Of a stretch of 64,000 nt of DNA, positions 53,118-64,000 are shown in pieces. The position numbers and the translations under genes were made by a program. The notes beneath the pieces were generated by a model. It worked only from the letters and a program-made list of their open reading frames with translations. It made no database searches and was not told where the DNA came from. The stretch is from Acanthacorydalis orientalis (lineage: Eukaryota > Arthropoda > Insecta > Megaloptera > Corydalidae): positions 13,657,512-13,721,511 of the forward strand of contig CM068313.1 in assembly GCA_034766995.1 (NCBI GenBank). The letters run 5' to 3'. Within the stretch, counting starts at the first letter, position 1, and each line of letters begins with the position of its first letter.

Positions 53118-55359
53118 GCTTTTCTCAAACAGCTATCATATGCATGTTTATCATAAGAATTAGTACCAATGTCTGACTAAAAATTATTGGATTTTCATTA
53201 GAAACCAATGTCAAACAATTTATATTCCATATTTTCATGGCGAATCACGGTAAATTGCGATTTGATTTATGGCCCATTTTACTACAGTTATGCAAACCGT
53301 GCCTACCGCTTCTTTGTACACATCAAAAGCTCTTCATTTTTAAAAAAAACAGATCCTGTACTTACTACACGATATCATTTTATTTTTCGTTTTCGTATTT
53401 AGAAAATAAACTTTGACGTAAAATAATTTTGTACAACGTATGTGACTCTTTGTAAGATATTGTTTGATCATTTTGATTATTTCTTATACTTTTTTTTCTA
53501 TTTGGAATCTGTTTATTCCACACTAATATCATCTAGAGACATCTTTTGTTTTTTTAGATTTAACGTTATGAGATTGTCACCTTTAAAAACATGGTCTTAA
53601 GTTTTAAAAAAATATATTGACCGTTTTTCACACAAATATATAGTTATTTAAATTAGAATTCATGTTTAACGGAATTCACATTGCAAAAAACGCAAGAGTG
53701 TAATCTGTATGCGTGATACAAGTTTTAAACCTGCAGACAGTTAACGTTGAAGAAGTTTGGATCTAATTATTAATCAGTTAAGGGTGATGAGTTACTTGAG
53801 GTTTTAGAAACTATTTTTTTACAGAAAAACTAATAATTTATAATTTTTTGTATTCATTTTTGTACTGTATACTAAATAAATAATTATACAATTTTAACAA
53901 ATTTTTAACCAGGCTATATTTGAGAACTGGTAAATTAAAACAATAAAACAATCAGTTAATTTCATACACATCCACCCAGTTAATTATTTTTTTAAAAAAA
54001 TACATATAGTGATCGTTTTCTCAACTAGGAACTTAAATGTTTTTTTTTATTGAAATGGGCCATATTAAAATATTAAAGTTTGTAAGCAGGCCATGTAAAA
54101 ATTGTTATAGAACTAAACAAATGAAATTAATATATCCAGCAGTATTCCATCAATAATACCATTATATATCATTTATTATACTTACATGCCGATCAACATA
54201 TAATTATGTCAGTTTAAAAATAAATTAAATTCTTGAACTTTTAAATTATTCGTTTGTAAGAAATGTACATAAATTATATGAAAAATTAAAAATATTTAAA
54301 AAATATAACATTAGAAAATAATATCTTTTCTTTTTCAGTTTATAAAAAAAGGAAACCAAATAATTATAATGTAACTTAATTTATTCATAAATTGTATTAT
54401 CTATTCACTATAAAATCTAAACTAAAAACATGATAAAAGTCTAAACTTTAATAACTACTGAACTAAAAAATCTAAAACATCTTTACAAGAATATATCCAC
54501 TTCTAAATAAAAAATCGAAAATGAAATTAAGAAGTAAGCATATGTTCTAAGATAGTGGAAAATTTTAACACCGAATGAATACTAATCTACTGCAAGGATT
54601 CGAAATTATCAACACGACCCTCACCACTTGAACGTACTTGATGAAGAATGCCATCGTATATTAGATTCTTCAACTTACAGCAATAAGTATTCACTGTTCT
54701 GTATTCTTAAGTTTCTACTATCAACACATTTATTAAATAAGAGATTAAACAAATGTCATCCGAGTGCAGTCATATGTTTATTCAAGCATTCGAGAAACTT
54801 ATCTCTGAGAATTTTTTGTATGACACCACCAGTGGGTCGTAGTTTCAAAGTTAAGTGATTAAATAAAACAATATATTCTGATATCGACAAGTCAAGGATT
54901 TAAAAACGCATATGTATATTTAACCCATTTTTAAATAGTATCACATCTATGAGTCAAGAATGATTTTTTTATTTTTTATAAATTCTTGTTTGTACAAAGT
55001 ATATTACAATTGTATAAATTAGGAAATGTTTATGATATTAAAATTAACTTAGTTTTTATCTCTCTTGAAACATTTGAATCCTTAAAAATGTTCACTTCAT
55101 TAAGAGAGTACCTTTGGTTTTGATACTTTTAATCGTTTAGAAAATTATACAACAGTATTAATAGTAATAAAAAATCTCTAAATCTTTGTGATATCGATTA
55201 CTTTAAGCAATATTTCATCATTAATAATTCACGAATCATAATTCATTTTTTTTCAAGCGCTTGGTACTAAAGAACGTTTTGTACAAAAAATACCGATATT
55301 TAATATCAAATTTTTTTAGTAAAAGTGTAAGAGAAATGCAAATATTTTTCCTACACATC

Positions 55360-55640
55360 TACGTTTTTTAGATCGCAGGCAAGTAAAACAAAGACGGAAA
55401 TACGAAATGTAATATTTATGAATAATTAACTATCCTTATCAATAGTTGTTGCAAAATTTAATGGATACATGCAAGATGAATAAGAACAAATAATCATTCA
55501 ATGTGTTAAAGTAGTTACAAAACACAGCAGTATCAGTGAAAAAATACATTGTGTGTTAGTTAATGAGTCAGATAGAGACTTGACATTTCATTAAAAGTCA
55601 AGTCTCTTTCTTTATTCAATAAACTATTTACATATGTAAC
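55360..55640. repeat. Dispersed family D copy 2
   Basis: It contains ATGAATAATTAACTATCCTT, ATCAATAGTTGTTG, GTGTTAAAGTAGTTACAAAA, CACAGCAG, and a perfect 11-bp hairpin AGAGACTTGAC / GTCAAGTCTCT at 55574-55584 and 55597-55607. Confidence 0.65.
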
Positions 55641-55738
55641 AATGTATCAATTTTTTGCTAGAGATATTTATGTACATACTATATTAAAAAAGATAATTAG
55701 TAATGAGAAGCTATTAAACTGTTCCTTACTTTAAACTG

Positions 55739-55741
<3 letters not shown>

Positions 55742-55817
<76 letters not shown>

Positions 55818-55880
55818 GTGTGTGTGTGTGTGCGTGTGCGTATGCTTGTGTGTTTATGTATATATATATATAGAGAGAGA
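55742..55880 (+). repeat. Compound TA/TG/TA/GA microsatellite
   Basis: A long TA array, a TG block with CG variants, a second short TA block, then AGAGAGAGA. Confidence 0.95.
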
Positions 55881-56799
55881 ACATTTTATACTTTAAATAG
55901 TACAGAAAAACCTGAAGTATATTTTTTATTATTCGATCATTTATTTGGTTAAAAACTATACTAACTTACATACAGTATTATCAGTCTATATTTATTATAT
56001 ATAATGGATATAAAACTAAAAATATTACACACAACTGAACAATGTATAACAGCCCATATGTCTAAAAATCTTCATAATACTTTTAATAAGCAAATATATT
56101 TCTTCTGTTTAATAAATTTTGTGATATTCATCGTTCATTTTTTAAATCTTTCAGTCCTCTATCTGAAAACCAGATTGTTTTCTGCCGAGTACAGGATTCC
56201 GTACAAATAGTTTGTGTTAGTCGGAGCTAGGTTCTATATAAACGAACAATTTAGGATGTTGATGAATATGAATTTTGTTGATGACTTTTTTTGAAATTGT
56301 GCGCTCATATTTGCAAATAATCGATGGCTTGGTTCCAGTACGTTCCACCTTCTCGCATACCTCTCATTTTTTCATATCTCATTTTTAATGATAGTAGTTA
56401 CAACGGGATCCTATATACTTCAATTATAATCATTTTTCAATTATATTTATATCTTATTGTATCATATGACATTAATACAAACAAATTAACTTTTTCTTTA
56501 ATTATAAATAGCATTTCGTTTACTCACGAACATGAAATAAAACAATGTAAACAAATGATATGGAGAAAGGCAAATATTTTAATCGCTTTTTCTAATATAA
56601 TTCAGCCAGACCATATTTACTGACGCTACAAAAGAAACTGTTTCATAAATTATAACTAATTTTATATTTTTTTTTACTAATTAATTATAAAAAAGCTTCT
56701 AACACTCGGTGTAAAATATGAAAATGAATTAATAATGATGTTGGTTTGTTTTTCTTTCAGTAATAACTTCTGATATTTATGGTTATTAATAATGAATTA

Positions 56800-56960
56800 A
56801 ATTCATTTTCATAAACGAATTTTTAATGTCCATGAACCAAAATAACTTTTTTAGCCAATATATAAAAAAATGATTATTTTTTTTATAATGGTTTATGCAC
56901 ATTACGATGTCGATGTTGTAATGTTCAGAATCTTAAGGTACTAAAAAAATTATTTTCTTT
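56800..56960 (+). repeat. Foldback family A copy, left arm
   Basis: It contains AATTCATTTTCATAAACGAA, GGTTTATGCACATTACGATG, then TTCAGAATCTTAAGGTACTA, in family order. Confidence 0.5.
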
Positions 56961-57269
56961 TTTTAAAAAGAAAATGTAACTGTGTAGCACTTGTCATCTC
57001 CTCCTACTGTAAATTTCGTAAAATGGAGCTCAACTTGCATATTTTAATAGTCCCGGATGTGGGTTGCATCAATGAGAGAATTCTATAAAAATCTATCACC
57101 AAGAAATCCTTCTTGGTTTGTTCGAGTATGTCATATTAACAAAATATTGAAGAAAAATAATACGAAAAATATTCAATGTATTTTAATATCTGATATCAAC
57201 TCTGTTTCATGTAAACCTCTATTACAAAATAATAATCTCAAATATTGTCATCATTGATGGATCATCTGA

Positions 57270-57385
57270 ATGTCTGTTCTTCACCATTGGTTTCGGCACG
57301 TGTACCATCTTTAAATGGATTTTAGAGACTCAAATCACAGATGACATACATTCCGAAACTAATAGTGAAGGACAGAGGACGCATT
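57270..57385. repeat. Palindromic family B copy 3
   Basis: CACCATTGGTTTCGGCACGT, GTACCATCTTTA on the left pairs with CAGATGACATACATTCCGAA, ACTAATAGTGAAGG on the right. The flanking GGATCATCTGAATGTCTGTT matches the flank of copy 2, so the family extends beyond the stem. Confidence 0.75.
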
Positions 57386-57942
57386 TTGGTCTTTTATATA
57401 GAGACTTTTTCACCATATGAATGACCTCATCACAATGAAACGTTGTCCTCACTGCTCTTCTTTCAAAGATGGAAACAATTTGATACTATCAAGAATATAT
57501 TGTGGGTGGTCCTGGAATTCAAAACCTATTTCTTGATTATACTGATTTATTAATCATGTGAGGCTGAACGTTGTCTTAGATCAGAATCACACATTTCGAA
57601 AATGTCTCACACTTCGTGGACTTTGATTTTTGGTTTTATTCTTGATTATATATATGCCAACAAAAAATAGAAGAAAATATACCACTAAACAATATATGAC
57701 CAATAATAATTTCAAGATGACGTCAAACTTGATGTAAAAAATATATAGTAAATAAATATTTTGATATTTCAATTGTTCATATTTTCAATTAGTAGCAAAA
57801 TAATAGTCATGTCAGAAAATTCCAGAAAAATACATATATACATAGAATTTACAGGTGTTTACAATACACTGTTAGATAAAAACCTCTTCTAATTTCTTCT
57901 AGCTTATGCAATTGAATATCTCTCTATTCTACACATTTCAAT

Positions 57943-58049
<107 letters not shown>

Positions 58050-58437
58050 TCTATGCATGTATGTGTGTGTATATTCATCAATTCCAGTTGAAATAATAAC
58101 AGTTTGTTTAGATTTTGATATAAAAAAGCACTGCATCAAAAATTGTTCATAAATTGCACATTGTATTAGTCGGAAAACATTTTTCTGCTAATTGTCTATT
58201 AAATATCAACATCTCAATTGTATTCTGATGAATCATCAAAAAATATAAAATATATTCGTGTGCTTTTCTCTGCAGTCTTTGAGGACCTGCATTCAGATCG
58301 TGTATTGTCACGTACCGAGTGCTCTTATCAATTATTATAGATCACAAAATTTTTGACTCTTTAAACTGTTTGAAAAAGTTTAGTTTGATTTGACTTTTTA
58401 AATCGATTTGCTCTTAATCTACAACTGTTCATGGCGA

Positions 58438-58648
58438 GTAAGTACACATTATATTTTTTGTTCATAACATAATACACAAAGTTTATTCACTTGTATCTTG
58501 TTAAACGATGCGCCCATCTGGGTTTTCTTGACAGATCTTTAATGAAAATTGTATGATTCTTCATTTATTATTTCATTTAAATACTTTTTTTTTGATTTAT
58601 TTTAAGTCAATTGCATAATATAGGGCATTATTGTTGTTGTTGTTGTAG
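58438..58648 (+). other. Candidate 5' UTR intron of the SIAH-like gene
   Basis: A consensus donor GTAAGTAC begins at 58438. A strong acceptor (GTT repeats then TTGTTGTAG) ends at 58648, leaving about 210 bp of 5' UTR before the ATG at 58861. An ATG directly before the donor would read only three codons after splicing (ATG GCG AAT TGA), so it would be a minimal upstream frame. Splicing is inferred from the motifs only. Confidence 0.4.
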
Positions 58649-58860
58649 ATTGACATCAATCAAGATTAAGACGTACTGTTTTAAGATTAGCTGTACATCT
58701 GTATAGATTTAGAAAGGAAACTTTAGAAGTATTATAGATACAAATATTGAAATTTACTTCTTCATAATTTCAAAAAGATACATTTAAGGACTTGTCATTG
58801 ATTTTCACACAAAAAGCTTAGTTTTAACTGATTGAGTATATCAATTATCAATTCTTCGAA

Positions 58861-60039
58861 ATGGCTGTTTTGCAATTATCCCAACAAACTCACGAAATAG
58901 CGCTTTTGTTAAACGATTCTATATCAGAACTATGGAAATGTAGTAATTGTGAAAATTTTATCAAATCCGGTACTTTGTACAAATGTAACCAATGTGTTCA
59001 AGTCGGTTGTCGTGAAGGAGAAGTATGCAAGCGTTGTAACGGGATATGTAATGTAATCATTACAATACCGATGCTTTCTTCCATAACTGAATTGCTAGCG
59101 TTCAAATGCCGTAATAAGTGTGAGAATCGTTTCAGTATGGCCACTTTTGACGAGCATATGACTTTGTGTCCGATGAGGCATATAAACTGCATGCTTGGGA
59201 ATTGTATGTGGAATGGACAATTCAAAGATCTTGACAAACATATATTCGAAACCCATCAACCCACTATTCATTACGGGCCCAACGAAAGCGTTTTTAAGTT
59301 CAGTCTGGCGAGCTCTTTTTCCAAATTCTTGTTTTTAAATGGTATACTCGTTCTTGTGGTCGTCGGGTCGAACAGTGTCTTCCAAATGTACAACATCAAC
59401 GAGAATGAACAAATAAGAAATATGAAATTCAAAATCATATTGCGTAACAGAAAAACTGGCAAAGAGATGATCATAAAAAACAGAGTATTATCCTATCAAG
59501 AGAATGTATATGAACCATCCGTCTTCAGATTTTTCATATCAAGTATCGGAAAACCCACTGATATCGACGCATTTCTCTTTTGCGGCGAAAATTCGCACGT
59601 TGACGATGAGAGTCGCATGGGAAGTATTCCATCCATAATTCATAATGAAATTCTTCGCGATTTCGAATGCCCTGTGTGTATAGAACCAATGGAATCGCAT
59701 ATTTTTCAATGCATCAACGGACATATTTTCTGTGAAAAATGCAAAAATTTACTAGCCACTTGTCCGGTATGCAGGGTCGAAATGAAAAACACGTCGATTA
59801 GAAATTTGGGGCTCGAAACGTTGGCCAAGAAAATATCGATCGAATGCCCGAATAAAATTTATGGATGCACAGTAAAGAAATTTTGTTCGCTTATGAAAGA
59901 ACATCAACGTACATGTGTGTACAAGCACATAAAATGTCCTTTTAAGCTAAAATCCGGAACCTTTTGTGAATGGAACGGAATGCCGATCACTTTTGCTGCT
60001 CATTGCAATCAGTTTGTCAACGAACACGTATATAATTGA
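58861..60039 (+). CDS. SIAH/SINA-type E3 ubiquitin ligase with duplicated RING and zinc-finger module
   Basis: This intact single-exon frame of 392 residues starts ATGGCT and ends AATTGA. Residues 27-63 are a cysteine-rich degenerate RING-like segment (CSNC, CNQC, CKRC). Residues 83-132 are SIAH-type zinc fingers (C83, C87, H99, C103; C110, C115, H126, H132). Residues about 135-250 resemble a SINA/TRAF-like beta region. A second, well-formed RING follows (C270-x2-C273, C284, H288, C291-x2-C294, C301-x2-C304), then a SIAH zinc-finger pair (C329, C336, H348, C352; C359, C369, H381). The protein ends there without a second SINA domain. SIAH proteins select substrates through the C-terminal SINA domain and ubiquitinate them through the RING. 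The usual order is RING, zinc fingers, SINA, at about 280-310 residues. The extra module suggests a tandem fusion or domain gain. A missing 3' part is possible but no open frame continues. The specific substrate is unknown. Confidence 0.85.
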   Translation: MAVLQLSQQTHEIALLLNDSISELWKCSNCENFIKSGTLYKCNQCVQVGCREGEVCKRCNGICNVIITIPMLSSITELLAFKCRNKCENRFSMATFDEHMTLCPMRHINCMLGNCMWNGQFKDLDKHIFETHQPTIHYGPNESVFKFSLASSFSKFLFLNGILVLVVVGSNSVFQMYNINENEQIRNMKFKIILRNRKTGKEMIIKNRVLSYQENVYEPSVFRFFISSIGKPTDIDAFLFCGENSHVDDESRMGSIPSIIHNEILRDFECPVCIEPMESHIFQCINGHIFCEKCKNLLATCPVCRVEMKNTSIRNLGLETLAKKISIECPNKIYGCTVKKFCSLMKEHQRTCVYKHIKCPFKLKSGTFCEWNGMPITFAAHCNQFVNEHVYN

Positions 60040-60085
60040 TTTTTCTTAAAAAATCTCAATAAGAGGTTTCACAATATTATCATAA

Positions 60086-60091
60086 AATAAA
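60086..60091 (+). terminator. Polyadenylation signal AATAAA after the SIAH-like gene
   Basis: AATAAA lies 47 bp after the stop codon, a usual distance for a cleavage and polyadenylation signal. It is immediately followed by a family A foldback copy. Confidence 0.5.
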
Positions 60092-60245
60092 TAGTGTTTT
60101 CACCCCACACACACAAACCACAAACATTTTATTCTGGTCAAAAATATTCGATATAATATTATTGATTATTTTTAACTTATGGACCATTTTTGACCAGCAA
60201 AAATGTTTGTGGTTTATATGCGAAGAAAATTTATTTCTGAAACTG
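60090..60245. repeat. Short foldback family A copy after the SIAH-like gene
   Basis: CACAAACCACAAACATTTTA and TCTGGTCAAAAATATTCG on the left are mirrored by ATTTTTGACCAGCAAAAATG and TTTGTGGTTTATATGCG on the right. It lies directly after the polyadenylation hexamer. Confidence 0.65.
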
Positions 60246-60677
60246 AATTGAGACTCAGTGTTAGAACTGTGTATTTTGAGTTTTGAACATATCCAGTATT
60301 AATCATTAACACTTTCAATTATGACTAATTACTTTTATTGCGTAAATTTACAATAATTTTTTATAACTGCTGGTTTTTCTATTATTTCTTAGCATTTTTT
60401 TATTATTTTTTGATTGCTTAAAAATAATTTCAATTTAAAATTGTAAAATATTAAAACTGACTTTGATTTTTTTGATATCTTATGGCATTTTATCGTTTTT
60501 CTTAAAAAAATATTTAATTATAAATAATTTGATACTATTTGTTAAATTACGTTAGTTAGCTGTTAAATATCTTATTATACATTCATAACTTTTATTTTAA
60601 GGACTCTTTGTTAAGATTAAAGGTACAATAACAGGAAATATAAATATTATTTATATAAATTAAATAAGATTAACAAA

Positions 60678-60694
60678 TATATATATATATATGT
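60678..60694 (+). repeat. Short TA microsatellite
   Basis: About 8 TA units. The rest of 60245-61400 is plain A+T-rich intergenic DNA in which I see nothing else. Confidence 0.8.
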
Positions 60695-61412
60695 CATTTT
60701 TATTCAACAACTTAATATTTTATTTTCAATATTTTTTTTCGCATGTATTGCTCATTTATATAAATCGTTTATGAATAAACAATTAAAATCTAAACAACAT
60801 TCAAAAATGTTTTACAAAAAAACAGGTTGACTTTTTGAATTCTTCATAATGTTATTTTACTTTTGATCTATAACTTTATATATCCTTTTATTAGTTATAT
60901 ATTTAAATATTGTATTTTTTTTCATTCATTTTACTTGTAATGCAAATCCATAATAAATTATATATCCATATTTTAATAAAGTAACTCAGTGGAAATATTT
61001 TTATTTTTAGAAACATAAAATTTAATCTAATTAAAATTATATAAAATGATGCTAAAAAAATATCTATATATTATAACAAGAAAAAAAAACTCCAGGGTCA
61101 AAACAAAGTGGAATGTAAATAAAACACAAAATATTTTTTATTATTTACTTTGTATATTATTTATATTATAAACATTTATTCAAACACGTATATAAAAAGG
61201 TTTTTTTTAAAATGTTCAAAAACAGGAACTCAAAAATGAGCACAAATCTAAAAACTAATTAACAGAACTTAACTTTACATAATGTCTTCAATCATAGTTC
61301 AGTTGTATAAAATCTTTACTACGTTATTATAAAATCTATTTAGAATTAAATATCGTTTACAATAATATTGAAAATAACAAATAGTTAATAAAACATCACA
61401 TCTTATTTCACG

Positions 61413-62284
<872 letters not shown>

Positions 62285-62330
62285 ACAAGAATACATTTTG
62301 TACGTAGGGTTTTGTCAATTAAAAAAAAAA

Positions 62331-62489
62331 CTATTTTGTATCGTATCGAGGTAGAACAGGCAGTATTAAATTACCGAAAGAACTGTCCTGTGTTACAAAA
62401 TACCCAAAAGATTGTGTATGCGCTGCATGTAAAGCAGCTCTCTGGGCAGAACTCATCGAATGTGAATCAGTACCAAGCACAGCACCAGT
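62331..62489 (-). CDS. INIP: SOSS-C exon 3 and stop
   Basis: This 159-bp exon follows acceptor TATTATAG. It encodes the conserved C-terminal half (SFGYFVTQDSSFGNLILPVL) and TAG at 62333-62331. Confidence 0.93.
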   Translation of the reverse strand, partial: TGAVLGTDSHSMSSAQRAALHAAHTQSFGYFVTQDSSFGNLILPVLPRYDTK

Positions 62490-63584
62490 CTATAATACAA
62501 TAAAATATACATATACATATTAGATAAAATATTATTTTTATTATACATATTTGACTGTTTCTTTCGAAATATGCTATCAGAAAATATTATAATATTAAAC
62601 AGAATAATTTAATTTAAATTTATTTCTTTCATTTATTGTTTGAATCATTTCTTGACACATGAATCAAATATGATTCATAGATGTTTTATCATCAAAAATT
62701 CTATTTGATAAGTTTTAGATTTGGATGGAAAATATGTAAAATAAATAACAATTGCTTAACTATTATTCAATAAAATATCAAAAAAGGAGAAGAAAATAAA
62801 ATTATAAATTATTGAATCAAAGATGCTTTTCTATATAAATATAAGGCATATGAATGTTTTAAATACACTTAGATTTTTATTTACTGAATTTGGTGCTCCA
62901 GTGGCTATTGGTAATGTGGGCAAATTTGTTGTAACACTGTTAGCTGTTGTAGTTGCTTGAACTCCTTGCTTTAAAAGCAATTGTTTTTTTAATTGTAATT
63001 CTTCCAAAATCTTACGAGCTGCAAGATCTATAAAATGCAAATTATTAATTCAAGAAAATAAATAATAAATGTTATTTTTTTATGTAGAAACAATATTGTT
63101 TCATAGATTAAGAATAAAAGAATTTAATTACATTCACTTACAGAAATTTTGTACTTATAGAACACAAAGTAATATTTTTTAATTTTTTACAGCTTACAGT
63201 TATGAATAAATATTTATATGCTATTAAAATTAATTATTTAAATTATATTTATACATAAATAATATAAATTTAATTTTTCTATTAATTCCAATATTAAAAA
63301 TTACAGGATAAAATTTACAAATCAAAATTATTTATTAAACAAATTGGCTACTCTAATATTATTATAAAAAAATAACATGGTATTAAATATTTTTTTAAAA
63401 AAACATTCACTAATTAATATTATATAAATATCATTCTAATATTAAGATTTCATCTAAAATAAAATATTTCATTTTTTCAAATAATTCTTTTATTCAGCGA
63501 TTCTACAAAATGTAACTGTTTACAGAAGTTAGGTTATGTGTAATAATATTTACCTCTTTGTGCATTCGGTTGGGGAAAAGCCAT
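62331..63584 (-). CDS. INIP: SOSS complex subunit C (INIP / hSSB-interacting protein 1), three exons, complete
   Basis: The exons are 63584-63554, 63027-62885 and 62489-62331. The joined frame is 110 residues, close to the human length of 104. SOSS-C is a small subunit of the nuclear SOSS complex (single-strand DNA-binding protein plus INTS3), which acts in double-strand break signalling and repair. The N-terminal MAFPQPNAQR is followed by a basic helix AARKILEELQLKKQLLLKQG, a low-complexity Thr/Ala linker, then the signature AQRAALHAAHTQSFGYFVTQ and DSSFGNLILPVLPRYDTK before TAG. Introns are 526 and 395 bp; both donors are GTAAAT. The stop lies 46 bp before the METTL5 ATG. The gene sits upstream of METTL5 on the same strand. 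Confidence 0.93.
62885..63027 (-). CDS. INIP: SOSS-C exon 2
   Basis: This 143-bp exon lies between acceptor TTTATAG and donor GTAAAT. It encodes the basic helix and the Thr-rich linker ending GAPNS. Confidence 0.9.
63554..63584 (-). CDS. INIP: SOSS-C exon 1
   Basis: This 31-bp coding exon encodes MAFPQPNAQR plus one base and is followed by donor GTAAAT. The start codon is preceded by an A+T-rich leader. Confidence 0.85.
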
Positions 63585-63919
63585 TAAATAAATCAACTCC
63601 TGAATTGAAAAAGAATATTTTAAAGTAAGCTGATATATAAAGTGAAATTATTATTCGGGCATTAAATACCTATGCAAATCTACCCTACTGCCGCGTTGAC
63701 ATCTATATACATATGTATACCACATAAGGGGAATCAAATTGTAGATTCTAAAGTTATTAGATTTTTATTACATATAAGATAAATAATGTATAGGGCATTT
63801 TTGGAAATAAAATTCAATTATTTCATTCAATACGTTATTTCCATAATTTTATATTCAACATGTTATATTTTTTTAATTTATCTTGTTTCCTAATAATTAA
63901 CCACATTATTTTCAATATC

Positions 63920-63922
<3 letters not shown>

Positions 63923-64000
<78 letters not shown>
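63923..64000 (+). repeat. TA microsatellite running off the window end
   Basis: A TA array with one AATATA break. It reaches the last base, so its true length is unknown. Confidence 0.95.

Noticed and set aside
54628..54858. 76-residue plus-strand frame of complex composition
   Set aside because: It begins at a non-ATG codon, has no recognised motif and lacks support from neighbouring exons.
58998..59724. Three minus-strand frames opposite the SIAH-like gene
   Set aside because: They are shadow frames of the well-supported plus-strand coding sequence.

Overview
This window looks like nuclear DNA from an arthropod, most likely an insect. It is strongly A+T-rich, has spliced genes with GT..AG introns, and carries TA microsatellites every 1-3 kb plus decayed mariner-like, pogo-like and piggyBac-like elements. 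I could not fix the species. Gene density is low: four protein-coding genes are recognisable, three on the minus strand. Nothing suggests a prokaryotic operon, a CRISPR array or a virus.

Layout. (1) About 1-22.5 kb, minus strand: coding exons of a GAS2-like / Pickled eggs (Pigs) cytoskeletal linker. The first coding exon is at 22267-22489. A 19.3 kb intron separates it from four clustered exons (2837-2961, 1953-2076, 1666-1894, 480-774). Together they encode a calponin-homology domain and an acidic linker. The expected GAR domain and the 3' end lie beyond base 1. A splice acceptor just upstream of the ATG shows a further 5' UTR exon. A CpG-rich island at about 37.5-38.2 kb is the best promoter candidate for it, but this is unproven. 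(2) About 38.2-58.2 kb: a gene desert of TA arrays, foldback repeats, a mariner relic (48.3-49.4 kb) and a purine-rich 18-bp-type tandem repeat (51.65-52.05 kb). (3) 58.3-60.1 kb, plus strand: an intact, apparently intronless-CDS SIAH/SINA-type E3 ubiquitin ligase of 392 residues. Its order is unusual: degenerate RING, zinc fingers, SINA-like region, then a second well-formed RING and zinc-finger module. (4) 61.4-63.6 kb, minus strand: two compact genes head to tail, SOSS complex subunit C (INIP) followed 46 bp later by METTL5, an 18S rRNA m6A methyltransferase.

The intron and intergenic space is a repeat landscape. At least five unnamed dispersed families can be recognised by eye. Family A is a foldback element with about 20 copies; B is a short palindrome; C ends in a GC-rich tail beside TA repeats; D and E are two-copy repeats. 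These explain most of the non-coding structure. The genes do not form one pathway. METTL5 (ribosome modification) and SOSS-C (single-stranded DNA repair complex) may share a transcript because of their spacing. The SIAH-like gene and the GAS2-like gene are independent units.
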